A DNA stretch of 6,724 nucleotides from the NCBI GenBank assembly GCA_035606335.1, contig DATNFP010000087.1:1-6724 (forward strand). Direction: 5' to 3'. The notes below the pieces were generated by a model. That model saw only the letters and a list, made by a program, of their open reading frames with translations. It was not told the DNA's origin and searched no databases. The position numbers and the translations under genes were made by a program. Positions 6,153 to 6,724 of this stretch are shown here, one piece after another. Every line of letters begins with the position of its first letter. The first letter of the stretch is position 1. Origin of the DNA: DATNFP01 sp035606335. GTDB taxonomy: Bacteria; Bacteroidota; Bacteroidia; Chitinophagales; Chitinophagaceae.

Positions 6153-6724
6153 ATGAAGGTGCTTACAAATGCAATTAAATTTAGAACACTTGTTTTAAAT
6201 ATAGTAATTATTGCTACTGCTATAATTCCGGCAAATGCTCAGCAATATGTCCCAACAGACCAAAATTCGACTGTGCAATTCAAGATCGAAAATCATCTGA
6301 TGGGTAGCACTACTGTTACGGGTTATTTTAAAGGGCTGAAGGGGATTATTGTTTTTGATCCTAATTCATTGGCTAATGCATCGTTTGATGTGTCTGTAAA
6401 TGTCCGTACAATTAGCACAGGCATTGGAATGCGGGATAATGATCTGAAAAAGGAGAAATTTTTTGATGCAGATAAATATCCAACAATGCACTTTAAATCA
6501 ACTAAGGTGACTAAAGGCAGCCAGGCTAATACCTATATGCTATATGGTAACCTGACAATAAAGAATGTTACAAAACCTGTCACTATCCCCTTCAAAGCTA
6601 CGCCTTCAAATGGCGGATGTATATTTACAGGAACATTCCAGGTAAATCGTATGGCCTACAATGTATCTGCAGATAAAGGGAAAATTGAGGACAATGCAAA
6701 CGTGATGCTAAAAGTGTTTGCGAA
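6153..6724 (+). CDS. Secreted YceI-family lipid-binding protein (3' truncated)
   Basis: The frame stays open to the window edge and gives 190 residues. YceI-family proteins are periplasmic lipocalin-like beta-barrels whose hydrophobic pocket binds isoprenoids or other amphiphiles. Residues 1-29 are a signal peptide with likely cleavage at ANA|QQ. Family landmarks follow: FDPN at 68-71, TISTG at 86-90, RDNDLKKEKFFDADKYPT at 94-111, HFKSTKV at 113-119, and GNLTIKNVTKPV at 132-143. The final strand (NVMLKVFA) matches the usual end of the domain, so probably only a few residues are missing. An in-frame ATG at 6144 would add Met-Phe-Ile; I chose 6153 because MKVLTN is the more usual signal-peptide start, but neither has a Shine-Dalgarno site. 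It is divergent from the beta-lactamase gene. Its ligand is unknown, and no cytochrome b561 partner is visible. Confidence 0.9.
   Translation, partial: MKVLTNAIKFRTLVLNIVIIATAIIPANAQQYVPTDQNSTVQFKIENHLMGSTTVTGYFKGLKGIIVFDPNSLANASFDVSVNVRTISTGIGMRDNDLKKEKFFDADKYPTMHFKSTKVTKGSQANTYMLYGNLTIKNVTKPVTIPFKATPSNGGCIFTGTFQVNRMAYNVSADKGKIEDNANVMLKVFA

Overview
This window looks like chromosomal DNA from a member of the Bacteroidota, probably a Chitinophagales-type bacterium. The reasons are an AT-rich sequence, starts without Shine-Dalgarno sites, TAnnTTTG-type promoter boxes, secreted proteins that mature at Gln after the signal peptide, and a GH3-family acyl-adenylating enzyme beside lptB. The genus is an inference. 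I see no rRNA, tRNA, CRISPR array, insertion sequence or phage gene, and no gene-free stretch over 300 bases.

Layout from left to right: (1) the C-terminal part of a multi-pass membrane protein on the + strand, probably a GT-C-type glycosyltransferase, with an odd basic low-complexity tail. (2) A minus-strand cluster, read right to left: lptB, the ATPase of the LPS export machine, then a GH3-superfamily enzyme, then a secreted M23 metallopeptidase. The gaps are 67 and 14 bp, so they are probably one operon. (3) A 128-bp divergent region with two mirror-image promoter-like boxes, one facing lptB and one facing metF. (4) metF on the + strand, methylenetetrahydrofolate reductase. (5) Convergent to metF with a 12-bp gap, a minus-strand lipoprotein with every active-site motif of a class D (OXA-type) beta-lactamase. 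(6) A 143- to 152-bp divergent region holding an AT-rich imperfect inverted repeat, then a secreted YceI-family lipid-binding protein that runs off the right edge just before its expected end.

The common theme is the cell envelope: LPS export, a peptidoglycan endopeptidase, a beta-lactam-interacting lipoprotein, a periplasmic isoprenoid/lipid carrier and a membrane glycosyltransferase. metF is the one plain housekeeping metabolic gene. Nothing here forms an obviously new multi-gene system. The most open question is what the GH3 enzyme does between an LPS transporter ATPase and a cell-wall hydrolase.
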